NCBI GenBank assembly: GCA_902773065.1
Contig: CACYDD010000106.1
Location: 1-5,075 of the forward strand
Direction: 5' to 3'
Length of the DNA: 5,075 nt
Origin: an uncultured Ruminococcus sp.
GTDB lineage: Bacteria > Bacillota > Clostridia > Oscillospirales > Acutalibacteraceae
A program made the position numbers and the translations under genes. Within the stretch, counting starts at the first letter, position 1. Every line of letters begins with the position of its first letter. This document shows, in pieces, positions 1 to 4,989 of this stretch. The notes under the pieces are model-generated. The model was not told the origin of the DNA and did no database searches. It worked only from the letters and a program-made list of their open reading frames with translations.

Positions 1-95
1 CGATGGCTTCAGCAGGTGGCATTGAGCAGTACCGGCAACGGGCTGCCAAGATAGATGGCTGTTCACGACAGAACCCGGCTTATCGTCCCACTCAA
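1..95 (+). ncRNA. rnpB: RNase P RNA component, 3' end (partial)
   Basis: This is the 3' end of the catalytic RNA of ribonuclease P, which removes 5' leaders from pre-tRNAs. The conserved end ACAGAACCCGGCTTA lies at 68-82, preceded by AGATAGATGGCTGTTCACG (50-68), which matches the end of E. coli rnpB (AGATGAATGACTGTCCACG, then ACAGAACCCGGCTTATCGG). Just upstream, 26-46 folds as a hairpin: GCAGT/GGCTGC outer pairs, a bulged A at 31, CCG/CGG inner pairs and a GCAA tetraloop at 35-38. This is as expected for the P18 helix with its GNRA loop. The gene is cut by the left edge of the window, so the catalytic core is not visible. The 3' end is approximate: bases 83-94 should be the 3' strand of helix P1, whose partner lies outside the window. 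A run of six T follows at 96-101, so P1 plus the T run may act as the terminator (inference). Confidence 0.93.
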
Positions 96-101
96 TTTTT
101 T

Positions 102-307
102 GCTTACCAAGCGGTGCGCCGGCGAGTCACCGATTCCTATATCGCGTTTAAATTTTATATCATGTTCAACCTCATTGCCGCGTTTCAGGTTTATATTTGA
201 ATCGCGGTATTGAATTTACCCTTTCAAAATGTAGGAAACGCAGCAGAGATATTTCTCAGATATTATACAGATAATTCAAAAAATCCATTTTATTTTTTAC
301 CGTCAGA
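102..307. other. Gene-free spacer between rnpB and the HdeD-like gene
   Basis: About 200 bases carry no gene I can support. The stretch is AT-rich apart from a GC-rich patch at 111-132. It contains a short imperfect inverted repeat (CGGTG at 112-116, CACCG at 128-132), a longer one at 174-211 listed separately, and a small GAGA-TATT-TCTC dyad around 247-258. The open frame running from 3 to 200 starts inside rnpB and has no ribosome-binding site. The reading frame of the next gene stays open back to a TTG at 210, but that stretch includes the promoter and is not translated in my reading. Confidence 0.6.
174..211. repeat. Imperfect inverted repeat in the rnpB-HdeD spacer
   Basis: ATTGCCGCG (174-182) faces CGCGGTATT (203-211) with one mismatch and one G-T pair. 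The helix continues, after a T/T mismatch, as TTCA (184-187) with TGAA (198-201), leaving a 10-base loop. The structure would form on either strand. No T run follows it on the + strand, so it is not a convincing intrinsic terminator. It could be a processing site, a protein-binding dyad or chance. It lies about 80 bases past the rnpB end and 95 bases before the next promoter. Confidence 0.45.
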
Positions 308-316
308 TGGTATAAT
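308..316 (+). promoter_or_regulatory. Extended -10 promoter for the HdeD-like gene
   Basis: TGGTATAAT is a perfect extended -10 element (TGn plus TATAAT at 311-316). A T-rich stretch lies at the -35 distance (288-293, TTTTAT), but it is a poor match to TTGACA, so the promoter should rely on the extended -10. Transcription would start near 323, giving a leader of about 25 bases before the ATG at 348. It reads as a housekeeping sigma-A promoter, and no operator is obvious. Confidence 0.8.
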
Positions 317-333
317 AGACACATATAAAAATC

Positions 334-340
334 GGGGAGG
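334..340 (+). promoter_or_regulatory. Ribosome-binding site fixing the start at 348
   Basis: GGGGAGG lies seven bases before the ATG at 348. It sets the start 46 codons inside the longest open frame, which would otherwise begin with a TTG at 210, upstream of the promoter. Confidence 0.85.
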
Positions 341-347
341 TTTTAAA

Positions 348-1004
348 ATGAACATTGAGGATGTAAAGAAAAAAGCAAAACAGGTTTCAAGAGAATTTGT
401 GCTGATCAATGCCGGTATCGTCGTTCTGGGAATTCTTCTTGTGGAATATCCTGCTCAATCCAAGGATATCATCTGCCGTGCTCTGGGTGCTGTGCTGTCG
501 GTCTGGGGCGTTTTCAAAATCATCGAATACATAAAACTCAGACATAATGAAATTTTTGGCTCGTTTGCACTGGTTCAAGGCTGTGTACTTCTGGGATTCG
601 GCGTTTATATTCTCATTGTACCTGCTGTTCTCGCTGCATTTATCACTGCGGCACTTTCGATCGTTCTGTTTATTGGTGCCGTGCTGAAATTACAGTATGC
701 ACTGGAATTTTCAAGGTATGATTCCAACGGCCGCTGGTTTCAGGCTGCCGCTGCTATTGTCATGATTATCGCAAGCGTTATCTCCTTTGTCAATCCCTTT
801 GGTCAAGCCTCCAATATCCTGATGATATTTCTTGGAATCTCACTGATCGTTGATGGTGTATGGGATCTTCTTACAATCGCCTACATAACCAAAACCTTTA
901 AAGAAGTAAAGGATGAAGTTAAGAAAACGAGAAAAAAGAACCATACAAAATCAACCCGGGAATATATTGATACAGAAGCAGTAGATGTTGATGATGACAA
1001 CTAA
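348..1004 (+). CDS. HdeD-like / DUF308 family integral membrane protein
   Basis: The product is a 218-residue membrane protein. Six hydrophobic segments are visible at about residues 17-34, 41-62, 72-91, 93-115, 131-149 and 155-178, arranged as three helical pairs. That is the layout of the HdeD/DUF308 short-repeat membrane family, which also shows the Gly- and Val/Ile-rich helices seen here. HdeD of enteric bacteria is linked to acid resistance; the biochemical role of the clostridial relatives is unknown, so no function is assigned. After the last helix comes a very basic stretch (about 182-204, rich in Lys/Arg) and then an acidic end (Asp/Glu at 206-217), presumably cytosolic. The start at 348 is chosen because of the ribosome-binding site at 334-340. 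The gene has its own promoter and ends at a strong terminator, so it is probably monocistronic. It is convergent with the minus-strand operon. Confidence 0.85.
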   Translation: MNIEDVKKKAKQVSREFVLINAGIVVLGILLVEYPAQSKDIICRALGAVLSVWGVFKIIEYIKLRHNEIFGSFALVQGCVLLGFGVYILIVPAVLAAFITAALSIVLFIGAVLKLQYALEFSRYDSNGRWFQAAAAIVMIIASVISFVNPFGQASNILMIFLGISLIVDGVWDLLTIAYITKTFKEVKDEVKKTRKKNHTKSTREYIDTEAVDVDDDN

Positions 1005-1051
1005 CTAAAACAAAACGACCGATTCAATCGAATCGGTCGTTTTTGTTTTAG
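1005..1051. terminator. Bidirectional intrinsic terminator between convergent genes
   Basis: A perfect 14-bp stem (AAAACGACCGATTC at 1012-1025 with its complement at 1030-1043) encloses the loop AATC. Beyond one bulged T (1044), the arms continue as CTAAAAC (1005-1011) with GTTTTAG (1045-1051). A and T tracts flank both sides, so each strand reads a hairpin followed by U-rich RNA. It ends the HdeD-like gene on the + strand, starting just after its stop codon. It also ends the minus-strand operon, whose last stop codon (1048-1050) lies inside the outer stem. Confidence 0.92.
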
Positions 1052-1452
1052 TTTTTAAACGGCTCAACCTTTACGCCGAATTCAGTCGGCACACAAACAC
1101 TCGGCACTCCCTCTCTCGGGTAGCGGCGTGTGATTTCTTCATACATCACATATAGTGTCTGAACACCGTTTTCCAGAACATAGTAATGTTTGATGTACGG
1201 CAAAAGAAGAACAAGCAGCAGTACAAACAGTGCAAAAAGCGGTATGCTTGCCGCAAATATCATAACAAGCAGCACTGCTACTGTTACAATGGCAAACAAA
1301 AAAGTCACAATAAGATGTACAAACCGTTCATGCTGCCAGAACTGAATTTCCCTCAGAAGCTCCTCTTTAAACGCTTGGGGATCATCAATTTTTTTGCCGC
1401 TGTCCAGAAATTGATGCAAATTTTTAATATAGAGTTTTAGTTTATTTCCCAT
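1048..1452 (-). CDS. Small two-helix membrane protein, unknown function
   Basis: I do not recognise the family of this 134-residue protein. It has a charged, probably helical N-terminal region (residues 1-45, with an ELLREIQFWQHER segment at 31-43) leading into two adjacent hydrophobic helices at about 46-67 and 70-87. A cytosolic-looking C-terminal domain of about 45 residues follows (YVLENGVQTLYVMYEEITRR at 91-110). With a short turn around residues 68-71, the two helices probably form a membrane hairpin with both ends inside the cell. The gene is last in the minus-strand operon. Its ATG sits inside the end of the GNAT gene (11-base overlap), with AAGGG at 1461-1465 eight bases upstream, so translation is probably coupled. 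The stop codon lies within the shared terminator stem. The coding call is well supported by context, but no function can be given. Confidence 0.8.
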   Translation of the reverse strand: MGNKLKLYIKNLHQFLDSGKKIDDPQAFKEELLREIQFWQHERFVHLIVTFLFAIVTVAVLLVMIFAASIPLFALFVLLLVLLLPYIKHYYVLENGVQTLYVMYEEITRRYPREGVPSVCVPTEFGVKVEPFKN

Positions 1453-1981
1453 AATGATTGCCCTTATACATTGGTATAATCCGTTCCATTACATATTCCT
1501 TGCATATAAAGCCATTTCCGATATCCGTATCTACAGATTTCACCCTGTAAAACCCGAGATGTTCATAAACATTAATGGCAAAATTATTTTGCCGCTCTAC
1601 CCTGAGCCGCATTTTCTTGACATGGTTAAAACCAAGTTCGGGATTGGCATAAATGGAGTCAAGGTGCGCTATTGTTCTCTTGGCAAGACCCTGCCGGCGA
1701 TATTCTGCTTTGATATAGAGTCTTGCGAGGAAAACATAATCACTCTGTGTCAGAACGCACATATAGCCTGCGAGTTTTTCATCTGCCAGAAGCATATAAT
1801 AAATATAGCCCTGTGACATCTGATTTTTCAGTGCTTCCCTTGACTGATATTTTTCAAGCATATACCGTATCTGCTCGGGTGAAAAAATATCCTTATAATA
1901 ATTGTGCCATACGTGATTAGCAGCTTCTTCCACCTCGATGATCTGTTTTTCGGTAACCACAGGCATTACATCAAATCTCAT
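1442..1981 (-). CDS. GNAT family N-acetyltransferase
   Basis: This 179-residue protein should transfer an acetyl group from acetyl-CoA to an amine of an unknown acceptor. The acetyl-CoA pyrophosphate-binding motif A is clear: strand VFLARLYI (83-90), then R95-R-Q-G98-L-A100, fitting the R/Q-x-x-G-x-G/A rule. Motif B follows as N132, N133, A135, I136, Y139, E140, with the closing LGF at 142-144. The N-terminal part (FSPEQIRYMLEKYQS, 33-47) resembles PaiA-like and other clostridial GNATs; this subgrouping is my inference, and the acceptor could be a polyamine, a protein or a small molecule. The length is typical for a single GNAT domain, and no signal peptide or membrane helix is present. The start has GGGGG at 1986-1990, only four bases from the ATG, which is close; the next Met (residue 6) would be too far away. 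The gene begins 36 bases after the small signal-peptide protein gene and overlaps the next gene by 11 bases. Confidence 0.9.
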   Translation of the reverse strand: MRFDVMPVVTEKQIIEVEEAANHVWHNYYKDIFSPEQIRYMLEKYQSREALKNQMSQGYIYYMLLADEKLAGYMCVLTQSDYVFLARLYIKAEYRRQGLAKRTIAHLDSIYANPELGFNHVKKMRLRVERQNNFAINVYEHLGFYRVKSVDTDIGNGFICKEYVMERIIPMYKGNHYGK

Positions 1982-2017
1982 AAAACCCCCACAATCGCCA
2001 AAAACAAAAATTTACTC

Positions 2018-2401
2018 TCAGCGATTATCTCTTTCAATTTTTTTCCTGACAATCTTTGTGTCAACATGGATATCCTCCGACTTTGTCAGCGTCAAAGGTG
2101 CTTTTTTCTTATAGGTATACGGTTCTGTCTGACCGTTGGTTTTGTATCTCCGGAAGATAATAAATACCGTTACACCCGAAACCACTGCACCAATTCCAAA
2201 AGATCTCAGAATGATCTTGACAAGATCCGGTTGTTCATGATCAGCAGCGGAAAGTGTCTGATACTCCTCGGAAACAGCCGCTGTATCTTCAGACTCATCC
2301 GTATTTTCTCCGTAAGCATAAACACTGAAAGAGAACAGAGATATGGAAAGTACTGCCATAATAAGCACAAAAAGTCTTGCAAAAGTCTGATTCTTTTTCA
2401 T
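2018..2401 (-). CDS. Signal-peptide, single-helix membrane protein resembling a TPM protein without its TPM domain
   Basis: This 127-residue protein has a signal peptide (KK, a hydrophobic core at about 9-25, a probable cut after SVYA at residue 29). A short acidic outer segment of about 30 residues follows (31-60, many Glu/Asp), then one membrane helix (61-83) and a basic cytosolic tail (84-127). The tail segment APLTLTKSEDI (101-111), with IVRKKI after it, resembles the conserved tail that follows the membrane helix in many clostridial TPM-domain proteins (a LTRSxD pattern before a V-x-R segment). The roughly 120-residue TPM domain expected between signal peptide and helix is missing. In B. 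subtilis the neighbour YdjH is a TPM protein of this kind, so this is probably a trimmed YdjH counterpart (inference). The start at 2401 forms an ATGA overlap with the zinc-ribbon gene's stop and has GGGGG at 2410-2414 eight bases upstream. A longer GTG start at 2416 would fall inside that site. Confidence 0.75.
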   Translation of the reverse strand: MKKNQTFARLFVLIMAVLSISLFSFSVYAYGENTDESEDTAAVSEEYQTLSAADHEQPDLVKIILRSFGIGAVVSGVTVFIIFRRYKTNGQTEPYTYKKKAPLTLTKSEDIHVDTKIVRKKIERDNR

Positions 2402-3474
2402 CGCAGATACCCCCACAACACCAGAATGATAAATATTGCTAAAAACAAACCAATGCCGAACGCTGCAAGTTTCGCAGCACTGACAGGCAGTTCACCGTAA
2501 TTTTTGCCCGTCTGTCCGTTCATTGCATACATATAATCCTTATCCTTGTATTTAAACGTCATGACCCATACCGGCATCAAGGCATACGCCCACGATTCGG
2601 TCAAAGTTTTCAGATCCATGCCGTCAACTGTAACGGAATCATAGCCTTCAATGGTTTCCCGGTAGATCTTCTCCGCATATTTTTCCAGCTCTTTATCCAC
2701 ATCATTCTGGGCATCTTTCCTTTCAAGGTCACGCTTTTCTGCAAGGAAACCCGAAAGATAGGACATCGTGAACGGACGAGCCTCATCATCGTCAAACGGA
2801 TTGACATATTTCAGTGCCTTTTTATTGTCAGGCTCTTTTAATGCCGCATGAGGGAAATTTTTGAAATCTATATCACCTGCCCGAACGATCTTATAGATCT
2901 TCGTTTCCTCGATCTCATAATCTCCCTCCCTCCATTTACGGCGTATTTTACCCGTTGCCCTGATTCCTCCACGCTTTTTGGAATCTACCAGCCAGTACGG
3001 GTAATACACACCCTTCATCATTTCCATCTGACCTTCCGAAAGAAAATCGTTCGGGAGGAATTTTTTCTTTCCGCAGAAATCAAGGAATTTCTGCTTGGCA
3101 TCCTTTTCAGAGATCTTGAACGGAATCACCCTGTTCGGCTTGAAATTACCGGCAAGCCTGTTGGAAAGAACGATCGGATTATGACAGTAAACACAGAACG
3201 TTGCCGCTGTATTGGTTTCGGCAATTACCTCCGCACCACAGCTCTGGCATACATACAAAGCCGCCTGCTGGTAAAATTCATCTGTACCTTCCTCTGCCTG
3301 TTCAGGTTCGGGTTTTGATTCCTCATTCAATTTTTCATCAAGCTTGCCGAAATGCTTTTCGAGCTCCTGCTCGGTAAAATCGCTCTGACAGTATTCGCAG
3401 GCGAATTTCAGTTTCTTGGCATCATACTGCAAAGGACCTCCGCAGTTAATACATTTATACGAAATTGCTTCCAT
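2398..3474 (-). CDS. Membrane-anchored double zinc-ribbon protein, YdjG-like
   Basis: This 358-residue protein starts with two zinc ribbons: C8-x-x-C11 with C26-x-x-C29, and C76-x-x-C79 with C94-x-x-C97. An acidic Glu/Pro linker (about 45-65) separates them. A domain of about 200 residues follows (RVIPFKIS at 115-122, then MMKGVYYPYWLVDSKKRG at 152-169, to about 327). The protein ends in one membrane helix (about 333-354) with a very short tail. This is the layout of proteins named TFIIB-type zinc-ribbon-containing, although here the ribbons are on a tail-anchored cytosolic protein and not a transcription factor. B. subtilis YdjG has the same plan and helps hold the SPFH protein YdjI at the membrane; a similar role is inferred here from the neighbours. 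The start ATG matches the usual family beginning, just before YKCxNCGG. Its ribosome-binding site is poor, the nearest G-rich run being about 20 bases upstream (3493-3500). Confidence 0.87.
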   Translation of the reverse strand: MEAISYKCINCGGPLQYDAKKLKFACEYCQSDFTEQELEKHFGKLDEKLNEESKPEPEQAEEGTDEFYQQAALYVCQSCGAEVIAETNTAATFCVYCHNPIVLSNRLAGNFKPNRVIPFKISEKDAKQKFLDFCGKKKFLPNDFLSEGQMEMMKGVYYPYWLVDSKKRGGIRATGKIRRKWREGDYEIEETKIYKIVRAGDIDFKNFPHAALKEPDNKKALKYVNPFDDDEARPFTMSYLSGFLAEKRDLERKDAQNDVDKELEKYAEKIYRETIEGYDSVTVDGMDLKTLTESWAYALMPVWVMTFKYKDKDYMYAMNGQTGKNYGELPVSAAKLAAFGIGLFLAIFIILVLWGYLR

Positions 3475-3576
3475 AAGCGTCGGTTGATACCTACACCCCT
3501 TTTCTTACAACATATGTAATATAATTGCCGCACCGATACGCAAAGTGCGGCAATGATTCTTAATGATTTATTTTAA
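3475..3576 (-). other. 102-base spacer between the SPFH and zinc-ribbon genes
   Basis: This is the only gap of more than 40 bases in the minus-strand gene string. It holds the hairpin at 3524-3554 and, downstream of it, an AT-rich stretch reading TATATTACATATG on the minus strand, which could contain a weak -10 (TATATT) without a good -35. An internal promoter for the zinc-ribbon gene is possible but not demonstrated. Confidence 0.5.
3524..3554 (-). promoter_or_regulatory. Intercistronic hairpin after the SPFH gene
   Basis: ATTGCCGCAC (3524-3533) and GTGCGGCAAT (3545-3554) are perfectly complementary, giving a 10-bp stem with an 11-base loop. On the minus strand it begins 22 bases after the SPFH stop codon. 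The RNA that follows reads UAUAUUAC and lacks a solid U run, so full termination is doubtful. A leaky terminator, or a 3' stabiliser that lets the SPFH protein be made in excess over its membrane partners, would fit (inference). Confidence 0.6.
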
Positions 3577-4971
3577 TCAGACAAAATCCGCCTCATTGAT
3601 CGGATCACCGCATTCCGGGCAGAATTTCGGGATAGGCTTGGACATATCGGGTTCATAGCCGCACTTATCGCACTTGATCTTCTTCGGTTTATCAGCAGGA
3701 CGAGGATTGCCGCATTCTGCACAGAATTTACCTGTGTTGACAGCACCGCAGGAACAAGTCCATGAACCGCTCTGTATCGGTATCGGCTTCGGCTTACCGC
3801 ATTCCGCACAGAATTTACCGGTGTTTCCTGCTTTGCCGCATTCGCAAGTCCAACCGCCTGCCGCTGCCGCAGCTGTCTGCTGAGGCTGGGGGGTGGGCTG
3901 TGTATATGGCTGCTGCTGACCCGGCTGCTGATACTGTGGCTGCGGCTGTTGCTGCTGCATCTGCATCTGCTGCATATTGGCATTAGAAGCATTATTCATG
4001 TAGCCGCCTGCAAAGTTCATGCCCATACCCATGCCCATAAAGCCTGCCATTGCACCGTTTGCATTGGAGCCGGCATCTTTCAGACCTTCGGAAATATTCT
4101 TCTGAACCATTGTTTCTCTCATAGAGGGGTTGTTGAACATCGCAACCTTGTTTCTCTCTTTAAGAAGCTCTTTGGTTTCTTCGTCATAAGAAACAGTAAT
4201 ACCAACTTCGCAAAGCTCGATACCTCTTCTGTCGTTCCATGTATCTTTCAGAACAACTTTCAGTGTTTCAACCAGCTTGGAGTTGTACATACCAATCTGA
4301 GAAATTCTGACACCCTGTGCCGAAAGCTCGGTAAGAGCCTGCTGGAGAGCTGTCAGGAATTCGCTGTCCCATCTCTGGTTGGTCAGTGTTTCCATATCAA
4401 CAGGACGCATATTCGTAACATCAGAAGTCGGGATGATCGTCTTGTAGAATCTGAGCGGATCGCTGATCTCAAGCGAGAATTTACCGAATGCACGTACATT
4501 GACATCGATATCATAATTGGCATCATAATAGTTGATCGGTGTTTTTGTACCGTATTTGATACCCTCCATCGGCTTTAAGTTGATATAAACAACTCTCTGC
4601 GCCGTCGGGGTAACACCCGAGAACTTAAAACGGTTGAAAGCCTCTTTAAGCGAATCACCGAACTGACCGTTGAACAAAGACGGCTGTGCGGAGTTCTTCA
4701 CCTCAAAATAACCCGGCTCAGCGGTATAGTCAACGATTGCACCGCCATCGATCAGAAGCATCATCTGGTTATCATAAACATGGATGATCGATCCGTTTGA
4801 AATATTGTTCGCTGTGCCTTTTGTGTTCGTATTTCTCTTGTCGTTTCTTGCCTTGCTGACACCGGGACACATAACCGTTGTACTGTCCATATCGCTCGGC
4901 TCAATTACTTCAAGCCATGAATCAGCAAGAGCTCCTCCGACCGTATTCATCGCTGCCTTGATAATTCCCAT
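3577..4971 (-). CDS. SPFH-domain protein with three C-terminal zinc ribbons, YdjI-like
   Basis: This 464-residue protein belongs to the stomatin/prohibitin-like group with C-terminal zinc ribbons that includes B. subtilis YdjI. Members form membrane-associated scaffolds. An N-terminal segment (GIIKAAMNTVGGALADSW, 2-19) could be an amphipathic contact helix; there is no true membrane helix. The SPFH region spans about 20-275 (MMLLIDGGAIVDYTAEPGYFE at 70-90, split here as MMLLIDG and YTAEPGYFE; VNVRAFGKFSLEISDP at 157-172). A helical stretch ends near 300. Then come a Gly/Met segment (306-324), a Gln/Pro-rich linker (333-366) and an Ala run. Three ribbons close the protein: C376/C378 with C388/C391, C406/C408 with C417/C420, and C434/C437 with C451/C454. 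The first two are near-copies. The start is supported by AAGGAG at 4982-4987. The gene lies 18 bases after the stop of an off-window gene, so its promoter is probably outside the window. A role in envelope stress with PspA is known for YdjI; here it is inferred. Confidence 0.9.
   Translation of the reverse strand: MGIIKAAMNTVGGALADSWLEVIEPSDMDSTTVMCPGVSKARNDKRNTNTKGTANNISNGSIIHVYDNQMMLLIDGGAIVDYTAEPGYFEVKNSAQPSLFNGQFGDSLKEAFNRFKFSGVTPTAQRVVYINLKPMEGIKYGTKTPINYYDANYDIDVNVRAFGKFSLEISDPLRFYKTIIPTSDVTNMRPVDMETLTNQRWDSEFLTALQQALTELSAQGVRISQIGMYNSKLVETLKVVLKDTWNDRRGIELCEVGITVSYDEETKELLKERNKVAMFNNPSMRETMVQKNISEGLKDAGSNANGAMAGFMGMGMGMNFAGGYMNNASNANMQQMQMQQQQPQPQYQQPGQQQPYTQPTPQPQQTAAAAAGGWTCECGKAGNTGKFCAECGKPKPIPIQSGSWTCSCGAVNTGKFCAECGNPRPADKPKKIKCDKCGYEPDMSKPIPKFCPECGDPINEADFV
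3703..3852 (-). repeat. Tandem duplicated zinc-ribbon module within the SPFH gene
   Basis: Two copies encode nearly the same module, W-T-C-x-C-G, a short spacer, then NTGKFCAECG and a Pro-rich end. They cover residues 374-394 (bases 3790-3852) and 404-423 (bases 3703-3762). The DNA is also similar over the cysteine-coding parts (both contain a GCACAGAATTTACC stretch on the + strand), which suggests a fairly recent internal duplication. The third ribbon, with C-x-x-C knuckles at 434-454, is of a different type. Confidence 0.8.
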
Positions 4972-4981
4972 TTTAAAGCAT

Positions 4982-4987
4982 CTCCTT
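4982..4987 (-). promoter_or_regulatory. Ribosome-binding site of the SPFH gene
   Basis: AAGGAG on the minus strand lies 10 bases before the ATG at 4971 and directly after the stop codon of the upstream gene (4990-4992). It is the best Shine-Dalgarno sequence in the minus-strand operon, which fits high expression of a scaffold protein. Confidence 0.85.
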
Positions 4988-4989
4988 CG

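Noticed and set aside
112..132. A possible rnpB terminator hairpin (CGGTG...CACCG)
   Set aside because: The stem is only five pairs, the loop is 11 bases and no T run follows; the T run at 96-101 directly after rnpB is a better end point.
3..200. A 65-codon open frame on the + strand at the left edge
   Set aside because: It starts inside the conserved rnpB 3' end, has no ribosome-binding site, and its product looks like no protein.
210..347. An N-terminal extension of the HdeD-like protein from a TTG at 210
   Set aside because: The stretch contains the extended -10 promoter and the ribosome-binding site for the ATG at 348; the extension is not hydrophobic or family-like.
1980..2025. A dyad AATCGC...GCGATT in front of the GNAT gene as a regulatory switch
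   Set aside because: It has only about six to eight pairs with a 22-base loop between two genes of an operon; too weak to claim.
2402..2416. A GTG start five codons earlier for the signal-peptide protein
   Set aside because: The GTG overlaps the GGGGG ribosome-binding site, whereas the ATG at 2401 has good spacing and the typical ATGA overlap.
1904..2500. A 198-codon + strand open frame
   Set aside because: It is antisense to the small membrane-protein gene and its neighbours; there is no ribosome-binding site, and the minus-strand proteins have clear signal-peptide and GNAT features.
3874..3975. The CTG/TGC-rich stretch as a CRISPR or microsatellite element
   Set aside because: It codes in frame for the Gln/Pro linker of the SPFH protein, with mixed codons and no regular spacer-repeat structure.
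3573..3992. A 139-codon minus-strand frame, Ser/Arg-rich
   Set aside because: It is an out-of-frame reading of the SPFH gene's linker and zinc ribbons, whose in-frame cysteine pattern is unmistakable.
3949..4578. A 209-codon + strand open frame, rich in His and Cys
   Set aside because: It is the complement of the SPFH domain and its Gln/Met-rich linker; the composition is explained by the opposite strand.
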